64,000 nt of DNA from Aphrophora alni (lineage: Eukaryota > Arthropoda > Insecta > Hemiptera > Aphrophoridae), in assembly GCA_963513935.1 (NCBI GenBank), contig OY740768.1:49188089-49252088 (forward strand), written 5' to 3'. This document shows, one piece after another, positions 1-11,399 of this stretch; within the stretch, counting starts at the first letter, position 1; each line of letters starts with the position of its first letter. The notes beneath the pieces were generated by a model, which was not told the origin of the DNA, searched no databases, and saw only the letters and a list, made by a program, of their open reading frames with translations. A program made the translations under genes and the position numbers.

Positions 1-83
1 AATTGGTTGGTAGGTAAGGTAACATACAAACAACTCAATAACAGAATAAACTATATAGATACTCTTAAGTAGTTTTTATATTA

Positions 84-756
84 CAGTAGAACTCCAATTA
101 TCCGGATTAATTGGGACCGGACCCGATCCGGATAATCAAAAATCCGGATACAGTAATTGGATTTTCTCGAAAAAAGGCCGTTTTTAGGGAAAAAACGTAA
201 ACAAAACACAATAAAAAACATTTACGGTATTTATTATGAAAAAACAATATCAATGACAATGTTTACATTACGTAATTTTTTTTTTTTATGTACGATATTG
301 TTGATGTTCCCACTTTGTACACCTCGGCTAAATGTTTACCCGAGACACCTTTGTACAACTGTTTGATAATTTAAATTTTATCGGCCAACGATAACACCAC
401 ACGTTTCCTCTTAGAACTCATCGTAGTACTGCACACGATAATCAAAACACTAAGGAACACGAAAGAGTCAACATATCTATTCACTCAGCAGGTTGAAGAA
501 GCACTGGCCGACTGACTATTAATAGACTGTAGTGCGTGACAGTAGCAGGGTAGCGAGGCAGTGTGAGTCATCGCTCCCCCTCCGCTATCGCTACATTATG
601 TTCACAGTTAGAAGGGTCAATTACTGCGCGCGATTCCTGCATATTCATTGCTCACAGGAAGATGTGCCTTTAAAACCCTATTTTTTTATTTTCTCAATCT
701 GATCCGGATAATTGGCGATCCGGATAATTGGAGTTCGGATAATTGGAGTTCTACTG
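84..756. mobile_element. pogo/Tigger-type MITE, 673 bp
   Basis: Terminal inverted repeats begin CAGTAGAACTCCAATTATCC at the left and are mirrored at the right (GGAGTTCTACTG ending at 756). The element is flanked by TA on both sides (82-83, 757-758), as expected for the Tc1/mariner-pogo superfamily. No transposase frame is present, so it is a non-autonomous deletion derivative. The right end carries the motif GATCCGGATAATTGG in about three tandem partial copies just inside the terminus, which is unusual. Two other elements with CAGTAGA-type ends lie at 45522 and 46329. Confidence 0.85.
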
Positions 757-2401
757 TATGTATAAAATTGTTTTACATTTTGTTATTTTATGTTGAATTT
801 GTTATCGAAATTATAAAGTTTAGTAACAATGTATTAAGGAATACATTTTCTGTGTAGGTCTTTTGCTAGAAAACAAATTCAGACTTTAAATGGGAGGTAA
901 CATGTTGTCACGTGAGTTGAGCGTATTCAGAATACACCCAGAAGTCTCCTACCAGGATGTTTTGATTTAATAGTGATGTAGAAATGAACTGATTTGTTTT
1001 ATTACTGCTACCTCACTGTACTTTCATGTAAGCAGGAATGATGAACAGCTTGGGCATGCATATTCCTATTAATTAAAGTTGGTATACATTAAAGTTGGCT
1101 ATTCAGATGGTATACATAATGGTAACATCGATGTAAACCGCGACTTGCATCTTCACCGCGATCTGCATCTTCACCGCGAGCTGCTCACCATGCCTTTACT
1201 CTAAGGTGGCAGTGACACTCTTCGAAAAGCACTAAAGTTACAAAAATGAAATTTGTATATCTTGAATCTAACAAAAGAGCAATAAATAGTTCTGTAATAA
1301 AAGTTTCATATAAATATGTATTGTTTCTTTTTTGTTTGCTAGTTACACCTTATAACATATGCTTTCAGTGGTGAACATTTCTGAAATATTGTTAGGCCAA
1401 CAAAGTAGCAACAACAGATACTGAGTTTATGACAGTATTAAAGATATAAAAGAGACTACTAGAGAGACCACCTGTTAAATAATATATACATGTTGAATTT
1501 TGGTTATGTGAGATAAATACATGTAGTTTTTTGGAACAATTTATTTTATGGAATTAAGAGAAAAATATGGCTCAGTAGGTTTAGGCATACACTTAAATCT
1601 CTGCAGTTTGAACTAGTCAACTGTAAATGGTTAAGTAAGTCAGAATCCGGTTAATGGAATTGTGCTTTTCTTTGTGTTGTGCTATTACTCTGACTTTATT
1701 TGTCTAATTATGTCTAAATTAGTCTAATGGGTGTAAAATAAACATGTTAAAAAAAAAAAAAAAAAAAAAAACTGAATTATCTCAAACCAGAAGCTCTGAG
1801 GGAAAATGGGTTAGAGCAGGGGAGATGAATGTCGGCCATGCAGCTCAAGTAAACTTATCTGGGTACAAAAACAGCTTATAGACCTTGTCGTTGATAGGTT
1901 GAAATTAATTTGTTATATTTCATAGCAATTCACAAACATTATCCTAATTCTACTCTAATGTGACGTGTGATATCTATTTATCATAAGATCAATTATCAGT
2001 TACCATACAAATAAATAACTTCATTCAGTTCAAGTAAACAATATGGAGTGAATTCTTGGGTGGAAATAAACCAGGTCAATTATTGAGTAGGGGAACGACT
2101 GTAGGGGTTTAGAAAATAGCCAAGATGAACTTGGTGTAAAAGAACATCCATAGTTTTCAGACCAGACCAGTGAACCATATAAAGACTTTGAAAAGGTGGG
2201 CAAACTTTATGTGTAAAATGAACTTATAATCGTTTAAAACTAAAATAACTTAGTCAGAGTCTAGAGTCACAATAGTTGGAATCAATCTGAGTTTATTAAT
2301 TTGATAATGATAATAGATTTGTTTGTTTGAAACAATAAAAGAATAAATTGTAATAATATAAGAGAATTTAATTTAAAAGAAATTGTACTATATATATGGT
2401 A
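757..2401. other. non-coding AT-rich DNA
   Basis: No gene recognised. It contains a short tandem of a 'cgacttgcatcttcaccg'-like unit near 1140-1180 and a 21-bp A run near 1750. If the host gene starts upstream, this lies in its first intron. Confidence 0.4.
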
Positions 2402-2745
2402 CTTACGTATTAACGCCACCGCAGCAGAAGTTGCTAATGCGCATGCGCCAATATTTGCTTACTTTGCGATATAATTATATATATATATATATATATAATC
2501 ACCTGGCCAAACCTTTTGTAAGTTTATTGAAGTTAATAATTTGAAATTAGATCATGGATAAACATGAGCTTTCAAAGTGAAGTGCCGCCAATCTACGCCT
2601 AAAATTTTTGCTACAAATCATAAAATGAAAGCATATGAATCTCAAAGCTGAAAAAAATGGAATTCTGCTTCCCTTAAACCAGTTTGCTCTTCATTGGCGC
2701 ATGCGCATTAGCGCAACTTCTGCTGCGGTGGCGTTAATACGTAAG
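2402..2745. mobile_element. TA-flanked MITE, copy 1 of a twin pair
   Basis: Long terminal inverted repeats start CTTACGTATTAACGCCACCG and are mirrored at the right end (GGCGGTGGCGTTAATACGTAAG in parts). They include the palindrome TGCGCATGCGC. TA flanks both ends. An (AT)n tract and the sequence CACCTGGCCAAACC lie inside. A second copy with the same termini and core is at 55428-55697. There is no coding capacity. By the TA duplication it is a Tc1/mariner-like MITE, but the transposase source is unknown. Confidence 0.85.
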
Positions 2746-4269
2746 TAATATATATATACAGAGAAATAAAAGATACTTTCACAGTCTTGTTTTATTGTAA
2801 CAAAAGAACCTAGGCGGGAATCAATGGGTGATTCTTAACAGTTCACTAAACTTTACTTAGCCCAAATTTCCATTCTCATGTAGCCAGTGGAGTAGGTTCA
2901 CAAATTGTTAGTATCCAATCTGATAATTAATCCAGACAATAAACAGGGGTCTGATCTAATCTGTATCTATAATATTCGTTTCGAGTGTAGCTAAGCTGTT
3001 TAAAAATTAGCCTATTAACACTGTAAAATAGATGTCTTGTTTTCAAAATAAAATAATGAATTTCTTTTATTGTGCAAGATTTAATAAATAGATTAAACTA
3101 ATTATACTTTATGTCCTCAATGTTTACTTGTTATTGTAGGACCTTCAACCTTATTACATTATTGCTCATATTACATATTTTATGAAACATGAATGTTATA
3201 AATACTCAAAAACAATTATAATTTTCTCATGTTTATATTCATCATATTTTAAGTTTATTTAAAACTGATGTTATTTATCAGTTCTCATTGATATTTGTGT
3301 TTCCAATAGGTTATATGATTTATGATGACAAAACAAATGACTAGAATTTTCTACTGGGTAGTAGTTGTTAGGATTTGAAGCTCATAATCTCTATTTTTAA
3401 AACAATAAAAACTTTGTTCTTAAAGTATTAAAATTTTGGCGGGGGGGGGGGGGGAATGTAAACAATACATTACCTAACAATTAGATTACCCAACTAGAGA
3501 TCAAAGTAATCCTAATTACCTTGAAATTAATCTCTTTAGGACTAAAACACACACATTTCTTCCAGTGGTCTGCCTTCACAGAGTCTCTGTTAAAGAGTGT
3601 AGCTGGGCATTCACACTCCTATGCATTTGTATGAATTCATGGTGTAATTCGTTAATCATGATTTACTGAATATTAAGCGGGATTTTTGTAAATACCTGTG
3701 CATATGTCATTAACTAAGGTTCACTTATGAAACGTGTACTACGTGACTCAAGATTGTTCCCGAATATATTATAACCTTCCACTAAATCTTGTATCATGTT
3801 CCATAATTAATACAGTTAACATTTGTCAGCGCATAGATAGAATGTAATCCTACAAATGAAGTGCTTTTTGATGTTCTGTTCAAGTGAAAAACCTTAAGTT
3901 TATTTAGACAAGTGTTTGTTCAAGTGTATAGTAGTTTAAAACTTGACTAAAGTGAAAATTCCTAGTTTATTTATTCCACCTTTCTTAAAATTGTATAGTT
4001 TACTATATGTAATTGTACAAATTGTTTAAGCTAACAGATGTAAATGGGGTGTTTTGATCACCTCGTTTTATCGGTTGTAGTGCATGGAAAAGAACTATAA
4101 TAAAAATCCCACGATTTTTCCCCACATTTATGCAATTGCTTAAGTTTTGTACTGAGATGGAAATACTTACGCTTTGTGGTTAAACTGAGGCAGTTGTAAA
4201 CTGTATTATTAATTCCCAGTTAAAGTATGTAAAAAAGGTGTATTTTTATTGTGGCCTTAAAAACCCCAT
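2746..4269. other. non-coding AT-rich DNA
   Basis: No coding exon recognised. It contains a G run near 3440-3454. Nothing else structured was noticed. Confidence 0.4.
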
Positions 4270-4289
4270 CCAAACCACGTTAAACCTTT

Positions 4290-4900
4290 AATTCAATTCA
4301 ATTCACTTTGGGGGGGGCCTTTGTTACCCAAGGCACTTCAGCCATTAAGGCATATTGTGCTCCAGGAACATGATTTACTCCAGGAAGATGATTTGTTCAT
4401 CCTATAGATGCTCAAGCTCTGCGAACTTGAGGATTTTTTTCTGAGATTCTTTTTCTTGAGGTTAGGCCTTTCTTCACATGTCCAAACATGCTTATCCTTT
4501 CCTACTCAAAATTGTAGCAATTTAAGAATAAGCAGGTGCTCTACAGTTTTGTCATGCATTCTGTACATATGTTTTCTATAGTGGCTGTGCGCTGTCATCC
4601 TGCCTACCACCTTCCTTATATTGCACCGGCTTAACTTGAAAGGTTCAATATAATTTTTGTAGAAGGGACATGAAGTGTGAGTCTACTTACTCTCAGATCT
4701 GAGTTGTTCCTTTGTTTCATGCTCTTTCTCAATCAAGCATTGATGGTGAACATAGCACTTTTCTTGGAAATTATATAAAAGGCGATGGTCCTATGACCTT
4801 CGCTGCCGATGCTTTATTTGCTAGCATGTCAGTGTTCTCATTTCCTCTATTCAGCATGTCTTGGCACCTAACAAAGAGTAACATTGTTAAGGCCACCAAG
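4290..4900 (-). pseudogene. LINE RNase H-like C-terminal remnant and 3' tail
   Basis: On the - strand, the segment NENTDMLANKAS matches the RNase H block normally read as 'GNE.AD.LA..gs'. Nearer the end MHDKTVEHLL resembles the 'ETa.HlL.eC' block that precedes the stop in RNase H-bearing LINEs. The element closes with a GAATT-repeat tail. Reading is interrupted by several stops. Confidence 0.65.
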
Positions 4901-5035
4901 CTATCATAGAGTCTTGTGACAATCCCAAACTAGTTTTGACTTGAATTCTTTTGAATCTAGTGCTTTCAAACCTGTCACTATAGATGCTAATTTTCTTATC
5001 CCTGTACCCAAGTCTTAAATTTTTATGTTCACATT

Positions 5036-5843
5036 TCATTAGAGCTGTTATTTTTTACTGGAATACTGTAGTTGTTATAACTTTTCCAACACCCTTAAGT
5101 GGAATGAGGGCATGCTTATAGGGCCAAAGGATTTTGATAATAATTCACCTTTCTTGGGTTGGGTATAACCTGATCTTGGATACCTTCCATGTTTGTGGAA
5201 CGTATCGAGGCGAGACTGGCTCTGTATAACCTATAGTAAAGGTAGTATGCTTTCAATGCCTTGTTTGGTCTAATACCATATCTGTCTGGAGATTTGTAAG
5301 GGTCAAAAACCAACTGCCCATTTGCTTTTACTAAATGTAATTATATGATTAGCCAGTTTCCAATCATTAGTACTTATGTTGGGACAAGTCTGATCACCAA
5401 GATATAATCTCCCAATTATCTTTTCTTATGATGCATCCTGGAAAGTGAGTGTGTAAGAGGACTTCCAACACTTCACTAGCTTATGTAAGAAATTCACCAT
5501 TAATATTCCTAATGGTTACTATTGGTGAAATCTGATCCTTGGATAGAATCCTTTAGAGTCTAGCAGTTTCCTATACTCCTACAATGTCTGTACAGAACTT
5601 CCTCCATGAGTACTTTTTCGTCTGTCTTCACTTCCTGTTGAATTGGGACTATACTCTATGATATGTGTCCCAACATCCACATCTTTTAGCAATTTTAAGA
5701 AGGGACCTTACCCTCTTTTTAAATGGTGGTTGATCCACCATTTTGCTCCGCTATACCTAATGCAAATTAGTGGGAAATTCGCTTCTCTAAGGTTTTCTGA
5801 CATTCTATAGAAATCGTCAATGTTACGGTTCTTACCTGAAAGC
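5036..5843 (-). pseudogene. LINE linker and RT N-terminal block, broken
   Basis: On the - strand this begins with a WWINHHLKRG segment (family 'WW...L...r..vr'), then a YSWRKFC segment (family 'SWR.FC'), ending RILSKDQ. At about 5250-5060 it shows KKGELLSKSFGPISMPSFHL and a following LEKL, the RT block normally read as 'y....sfRPIsLtsfllKtlEkl'. Stops and shifts are scattered through it. The palm domain with the catalytic Asp residues is absent. Confidence 0.8.
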
Positions 5844-6904
5844 TGTAAGGGGAGGTAATTTAATTTGTAATTCACCTATTTAATTTTTGGTTATCAAGTA
5901 TTAATTAATTAATTTAATTTGTGCTTTAAGAGCTATCCCTATGTTCGGGCGTCATTTTGTAAGGGGAGATAATTTAATTTGTGCTTTAAGAGCTTTTAAT
6001 TTACAATCAAGTTAATTTATTTTGTAAGTCTGCGTTCTTACAAAAGTATTTGTTAATTTACTATTCTATTTCACCTAGGGTAGGGTTGCATTCTGGTCGT
6101 ACTTAGCAATTGTTTCCATGCACGTGGTAATGGTTCATACAATGAATTTAGCCAGTCATCTTAAAGTCAACGAAATCTTCTTTTTTTTATTATGAAAAAC
6201 AAACAAAACAACATTGAATCTTATTAAGTTCAAACTTAAGGTCTAAATTTGTTTATAATTGCTTACTAATTATTCTAACATGTGCTACAAGCAAAATTGA
6301 AAGTTTTTATATTTCTGTTCATTACAAAACCAATTCCCTAATGATTACTTTTTCTATTATTCTCACTCTACTCACGTGGTACCAGTCCAACTCATTTTAC
6401 ATTTTATAAGCCCTCTTGCCACATCGTAACTCACATCACAATTACTACAAGTCCTTCATTTTGTTGCTGAAATTGAGTCCGCCCAGCCGTTAGGTCAACA
6501 CGACTGTTCATCAAGATGGCTCTAACAAGACTGACTAAGCCACGCTTTCTTCTTCCTTGAGAAGACGCTCTCGCAAAGGCTCATGGGAGGTTTTCCGTTT
6601 TATGGTGTCCCAACAGGGTTCGGTATTCGAATTGCTTTTCGCTTACGTTGTATTCTTTGAAGGTTACAGTCTATGTCCTCTCACGCACACATTTTGAATT
6701 TACGCTTTTACTTGTCAAGTTTTTAATTGTTTATAAGTAATCATTAGGTTTTATTTAGTTCATTTGATTGTTTAAATACATTTTATAATTTTATATAACT
6801 TATTATTTCTAGCATCTTATTATTAATTCATATTTATTATTAATATTAAATAATGTTTCATTATATTTTATTAATTACTGGTTGGAGAGTGTCCCATGCT
6901 TACA
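5844..6904. repeat. solo LTR-like repeat, 1061 bp, TSD AAGC
   Basis: Starts TGTAAGGGGA and ends GTCCCATGCTTACA, so it has TG...CA ends within a TGTAAG/CTTACA inverted motif. It is flanked by a perfect 4-bp duplication AAGC (5840-5843 and 6905-6908). No reading frame of note. The second copy at 15949-16963 has the same ends and a different 4-bp duplication. The first 150 bp contain a partial internal duplication ('aatttaatttgtgctttaagagct'-like blocks). Size, ends and 4-bp TSD fit a solo LTR of an LTR retrotransposon. I saw no internal region. A large TIR-less or TRIM-like element remains possible. Confidence 0.75.
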
Positions 6905-6908
6905 AAGC

Positions 6909-7590
6909 TTTCCGATTTTATCTTCTAAATCGTTGTTATATGATATCAAGTCTGTTCTTGTAGGATTCCAAAAAGACATTTTCTCAAGCTTAAGGTCACT
7001 AATCCTAAAACTAATGTGTTTATTCATTATTAAGTATAAGCACAGTGTAAGGTCAATGACCTCTCTTCTGATTCTGTTGACAAATGTTGGTTCATTACCT
7101 CCATTAACAATTATAAGATTATTGGAGATAATGTAATCTAAAAATGACTCACTTCTCACAATCGTGTGGCTCGCCCATGCCACGTTGTGAGCATTCACAT
7201 CATATCCCAGGATAAGGTTAGATCCTTCCCTGCTTGCATACTCCACAAGGTCCTGGATTGCCTTCGTAGGTGGTCAACTGTCATCATCATATGGGAGATA
7301 GATGGATTAACAGTAGTAGGGTCCTCCTCGAGTCCATCACTAGCTTCACCACTGTGATGTCCCTGGAACAGTGTTCTAGAACAGGCATACAATTAATCTA
7401 TTACTAGTTAAAATGCATGTTCTAGGATTAAAACAATTAGGAGGATGCATTAATCTCCCCTCAACCCCCCAGTCCCATTACTTTATCTTGTCTTAGCCAG
7501 AGCTCCTGTATCAAGACTGTGTCAGTATTCTTTGTAGCAAATTCCTTGCAGAGTATGGCAGTTGCAGCTCATTTATGAAATTTATAACAA
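6909..7590 (-). pseudogene. LINE AP-endonuclease domain fragment
   Basis: The frame at 7590-7470 contains a start-of-domain segment ending TDTVLIQELWL, the typical 'lIQEpW' block of APE-type LINE endonucleases. The frame at 7250-6909 contains the catalytic-type segment LILGYDVNAHNVAW (family GDFNAHH..W; here D in place of the usual F) followed by NEPTFVNRIRREVIDLTL (family 'PTF......SvIDlTl'). These blocks are in the family order. The two parts are in different frames with stops between them, so it is not functional. It ends at the solo LTR target site. Confidence 0.85.
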
Positions 7591-8446
7591 AAATAAGGTA
7601 CATATAGGCTTCCATTGTATATATAGTTACAATGGCAGGGTATCTTATTACACAAATTTTGGTTTAACCTATTTCTGAACTTAACCTAATGCTGTTGCAA
7701 TGGAAGGACATTTCCACTGCATAATTATTATTAATATTATATATTTAGTTATTATGATTACACAAACATGTAAGAAGCGGGCTACCCAGGGACATGGATC
7801 ACTTTACCAGGTTGGTAATTCACAGCTGAAGTCTTGACACACAATTATTTACTACACTAGATTTGATGAACACTAATTTGATTTAACCAATACATACAAT
7901 AAAACATTTACTTTTATGACACAAAAGGAAATCGGTTCAATTGAACTTATCATATGAATAATTTGTCATCAATATGCCTTACTCGTGGATTTAAACTGTA
8001 TGAGCCAATTCGTGAGTGCGCTTCTCATTAAATCCTGGGGTCCTAGTCCTTAAGTCTTTCGAGGGACTTAGCCAAAAATATCTTAAAATAATACCACAAT
8101 TATAAAATGATAAAATGAATGAGATACAATGCAGAAAACATGTCCTGCTACTTTGACTGATAGGTACGTACTGTGCTTTCTACGTCCGCGTTCGCTCACC
8201 TAGGATATTACAAGACATTTAACATTTATTTAGTATCAGACTCTGGGGAAACGTGCGTAATCTGCATCATATCGATAAATATATGAACCAGGGGTGCGAA
8301 ATATCGAATTCGCCCCAATTTGAATAGAATTAATAAACACTCAAGAAGCAAACTTAAATAGAACAAATGAATGACGAAGAATTCTTGTTTCAATGTGTAA
8401 CTTTCCTACCTAAATGATTTAAAAATAATTTGTTTTCTTCTTTCAG
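7591..8446. other. non-coding DNA preceding APMAP exon 2
   Basis: No exon or repeat identified. The 3' end (8415-8446) forms a polypyrimidine tract and AG acceptor for the next exon, so at least this end is intron. Confidence 0.6.
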
Positions 8447-8652
8447 CGTAAAACCTGCATTACCATTGACAGGAGTTTTGTCCTTAAATAACAAACTAAA
8501 TAATGCAGAGAAGTTGTTTGAAGATCAAATCAAAGGTCCAGAGTCATTGGCAATTTATAATAATGAATTATATACAGGACTGCATGGAGGATATGTAGTT
8601 AAAATAGTCAACAACAAAATTGTTCCTGTAGTGAAATATGGAGAGAAATGTG
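8447..8652 (+). CDS. APMAP-like exon 2
   Basis: Acceptor TTTCTTCTTTCAG ends at 8446 and donor GTATGT starts at 8653. The exon enters with one base completing a codon and leaves one base over. It encodes VKPALPLTGVLSLNNKLN (family: luminal start just after the membrane anchor, 'P.lpLtG.l..N..L..'), then KGPESLAIYNNELYTGLHGG (family 'GPEs.a...g.lYTGl.dG'), the first propeller strands, ending at KYGEKC. The family's 'G.c' dipeptide region continues into the next exon. The missing exon 1 should supply the signal anchor. Confidence 0.9.
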
Positions 8653-9426
8653 GTATGTCAAATACATTTTACAAGGTGGAATATATCATAGATTAATAAA
8701 ATACGACCCTTGTACATAAGTCAGATTAAAAAATATTTTAATGTTTCAACACTAAAACATTCATGCAGCACGACTATTACATTCTAACATTCACTTTCCA
8801 TTTTCTAATGTGTACAATAGAGATTATTAGTTTTCTTCAAATTTATCATTATTTGAAAATGAATTTGGTTTTCCTGAAATAGTGATGTGAAGTAGAAGAT
8901 TTTTGATTTGTTTTTATTATTCAGTATGTACTTAAAAACAATTGCTTGCTTATATTAACAATTTTTTTTCTTTAAAAAATAATATATTATCTTTTTAAAA
9001 CTCATAATTATGTTGTAGCCAAGTCACAATATGTGTAATAGAATTATATTTTATCTATCTTGTGACTTTTTTCTTCAATTACATGTTTCAGACATTATTT
9101 TCATCATTAGATGTATTGCTTGTAAAAGATCGTTATAACATTAATATAAAACATATAACATGTACAAAATCCTGTCCAATATAACACACACCACAGCAAC
9201 TTAGGAACGACACGAAATAACCTTTCCTGCATCAACCATCCCTAGACCATACATTCCCACATCATTCTGTTCTAGGCAATCTTGAGTTAATTTGTATCTC
9301 ACGGTACAGAAGCAGGATGTCATTAAGGAACATTCAGTATGAAATAATGAGCCTTGTAACTAGTCATTTATCAAATTAATTTGAATTTGTTTTATATTTT
9401 ATATTTAGTATATGTAATGTTTGTAG
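8653..9426. other. APMAP intron 2
   Basis: AT-rich, with no repeat or RNA recognised. Confidence 0.6.
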
Positions 9427-9543
9427 ATGGATTTTTTGAAGAAAGCAAATGTGGAAGACCTTTGGGATTGACTATGGATAAAAAAGGAGGACTGTACATT
9501 GCAGATGCTTATTTTGGCATATTTAAATATAATATAACTACAG
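9427..9543 (+). CDS. APMAP-like exon 3
   Basis: Acceptor TTTGTAG ends at 9426 and donor GTATGT starts at 9544. Joined to the previous exon, the split codon becomes Asp, giving EKCDGFFEESKCGRPLGL. CGRPLG is the signature of the family, followed by GGLYIADAYFGIFKYN (family 'g.L.VaDAY.GlfkVn'). An AG slightly upstream (9405-9406) also exists, but it would not keep the conserved spacing. Confidence 0.9.
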
Positions 9544-10169
9544 GTATGTTTCAAAATGTTTTAAAATTAGTTTTGTGAATTATTGCATAAACAGTTTTTC
9601 CGGAATCAGTATAATAGTACCTTTTCATATAAAGATAATTTTTTCATATAATAATAATTATTATTTTAATTATTTTTAACTTGATCCTTATAGCCTTTTA
9701 AACATGTCTAATATGATTTTTTTTTTTAGCCAATTTAGTGTATGTAGGTTTGTTTAGCAGAATATTGTGAATTGTTGTATGGCCTTTCTTACTTTTAGGG
9801 CTATCTCTTGAAGCTACATAAATCTATCGAACGACAAGTATGATCTGTTGCATTGAAAATGCTACTTCTACCTCTTTTTCCAGACTGGTCTAATGTTCTA
9901 ACTTTAAAGTGGCTGTATATTTTTTACACAACATACATCTACCCAACTTACAAATTAACAGCCTTTTTTTATAACCCACCATTAGTTAATTGTTTTCCTC
10001 TTCATATAATATCATTCTAATCTGTCTCCAAGTACTGAAACCTTTGATGTAAACTATTAATTTTTTTTTATTGGCATATAATTCCACAAGTTTGTTAGTT
10101 GCTACGCTTTAAACTTACAAGTTTTAATTAATTTGGTTTATGAAATTTCAATGGTCAAATATAAAGAAA
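9544..10169. other. non-coding intron sequence
   Basis: First part of APMAP intron 3. AT-rich with homopolymer T runs; nothing assignable. Confidence 0.6.
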
Positions 10170-10960
10170 GAGAATAGCAAGTTTGACCTTCTAAGTTAGG
10201 CGTCCATTTTGTGGTTAGACGCCATCTTACAGTACTTAAGCATATGAGATTCTATTTTTCTTAAACTACTTCTGTATGAATATTATTTCTAAGATGATTT
10301 CTTACTTTTGAACTGATTTTGTTATAAAAAGAAAAAGAAATAAAGTTCAGGCTCTGATCTGTACTTACCAGGTTGGCTACATGTGAAACGTGGATAGCGG
10401 GTTGTATTCAATGAAGACTTAGTCAGTCATTATGGTTGTTAAAGAAATCTCCCTTTTAATAACCACATATTCTACAGATTTTACAAAACAGAGAATCTTA
10501 TTTCATCATTAAATTCTGCTTATTAACTACTACAAACATCTTAACATCTTAAACTAGGCAATTTCTAAAATGTGTACATAAGAGTTCTTTGCAAACAGTC
10601 TGATTTAAAATGTTTATAGTTCAGTTATTTTTTTGTCAAAATGAATACATTATCTCAACGTTACTCACGTGATACCTTCAAGTCTAATCTTTTAACACAC
10701 AAAACCTTCTCCTGTGTAATACTCAATTTTTGAATTTTGATTTGGTCCCAAATATATCAGCTGTTGCAAAAGGAATTTTTATGATTGGTTGGAAGAAAGA
10801 TGACATAAGTCAAGTTGACGTCTGTAAATAACATTTGAAATAAGGGAATGAGAAATTAAAATAGATTTCCAAAAATATATTTGTCAAGATGGTAATGTTT
10901 AGTAATAAGATTAATTCAATATTTATGTCAATGAATGTTTGAATAAAGTGTAAAAACACA

Positions 10961-11399
10961 TGTTGCTATGTGGGCATGATTACAAGGCTAAAAGTCACAT
11001 GATAGATATATGCTAGATCCGGAAAGTACGAGTTGCTTTGTACAGTTGGAAGGGAGCATTCAAATTAGATGGATGTGTTGTCCCATACAATGTAAAATCA
11101 CGTGTTCTATTATAAGAGACGTTTTCTTTTTAGTGTGAAAGGTGAAAACGAGTAATGTTAATAAAAAACTGTTGTTGAGAGTGTTATTAAAAGGTGATTG
11201 CGAGAGACTGACATATTTTCATTTGTAATCAGAACAATGTGCTTTGTGCTGAAAGAGATGCTTTCAAAAGGTGAAATCGAGTAAAGTTAATAAAAAACAA
11301 TTGTTGAGAATGTTATTAAAAGGTGATTGCGAGAGACAGATATGTTTTCATTGTTAATGTAGAACATTATGCAAATAAATATCTCAACACGTGCGAACA
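10961..11399 (+). repeat. candidate LTR, 439 bp, with PBS-like sequence after it
   Basis: Begins TGTTGCTATG and ends CACGTGCGAACA, giving TG...CA ends. It is followed directly by TTGGCGGAGCCC, which looks like the start of an internal region (primer-binding-site-type TTGGCGG). Internal sequence ceases within about 100 bp and no coding region follows, so this would be a truncated element. It carries a tandem duplication (11142-11385). No second LTR or TSD was seen, so the call is tentative. Confidence 0.4.
11142..11385. repeat. two-copy tandem repeat, period about 128 bp
   Basis: The block 'gtgaaa.cgagtaa.gttaa' followed by TAAAAGGTGATTGCGAGAGA recurs with an offset of about 128 bp and a few substitutions. 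It lies inside the candidate LTR and might be an enhancer-type LTR repeat. Confidence 0.8.

Larger units (their letters stand above)
4270..7590 (-). mobile_element. degenerate LINE (APE-EN / RT / RNase H type) split by an LTR
   Basis: Reading the - strand from 7590 downward gives an AP-type endonuclease, then (after skipping the LTR at 5844-6904) the EN-RT linker and the first RT block, then an RNase H-like C-terminus, and finally a GAATT-rich 3' tail at about 4290. Most of the RT palm is missing between about 5030 and 4900, so this copy is internally deleted. Many stops interrupt it. The combination of APE endonuclease and RNase H points to the I/R1/LOA side of LINE diversity, but I cannot name the clade. 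If the LTR and one AAGC duplicate are left out, the endonuclease-linker frame reads open across the join, showing the LTR landed inside a pre-existing LINE. Confidence 0.85.
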
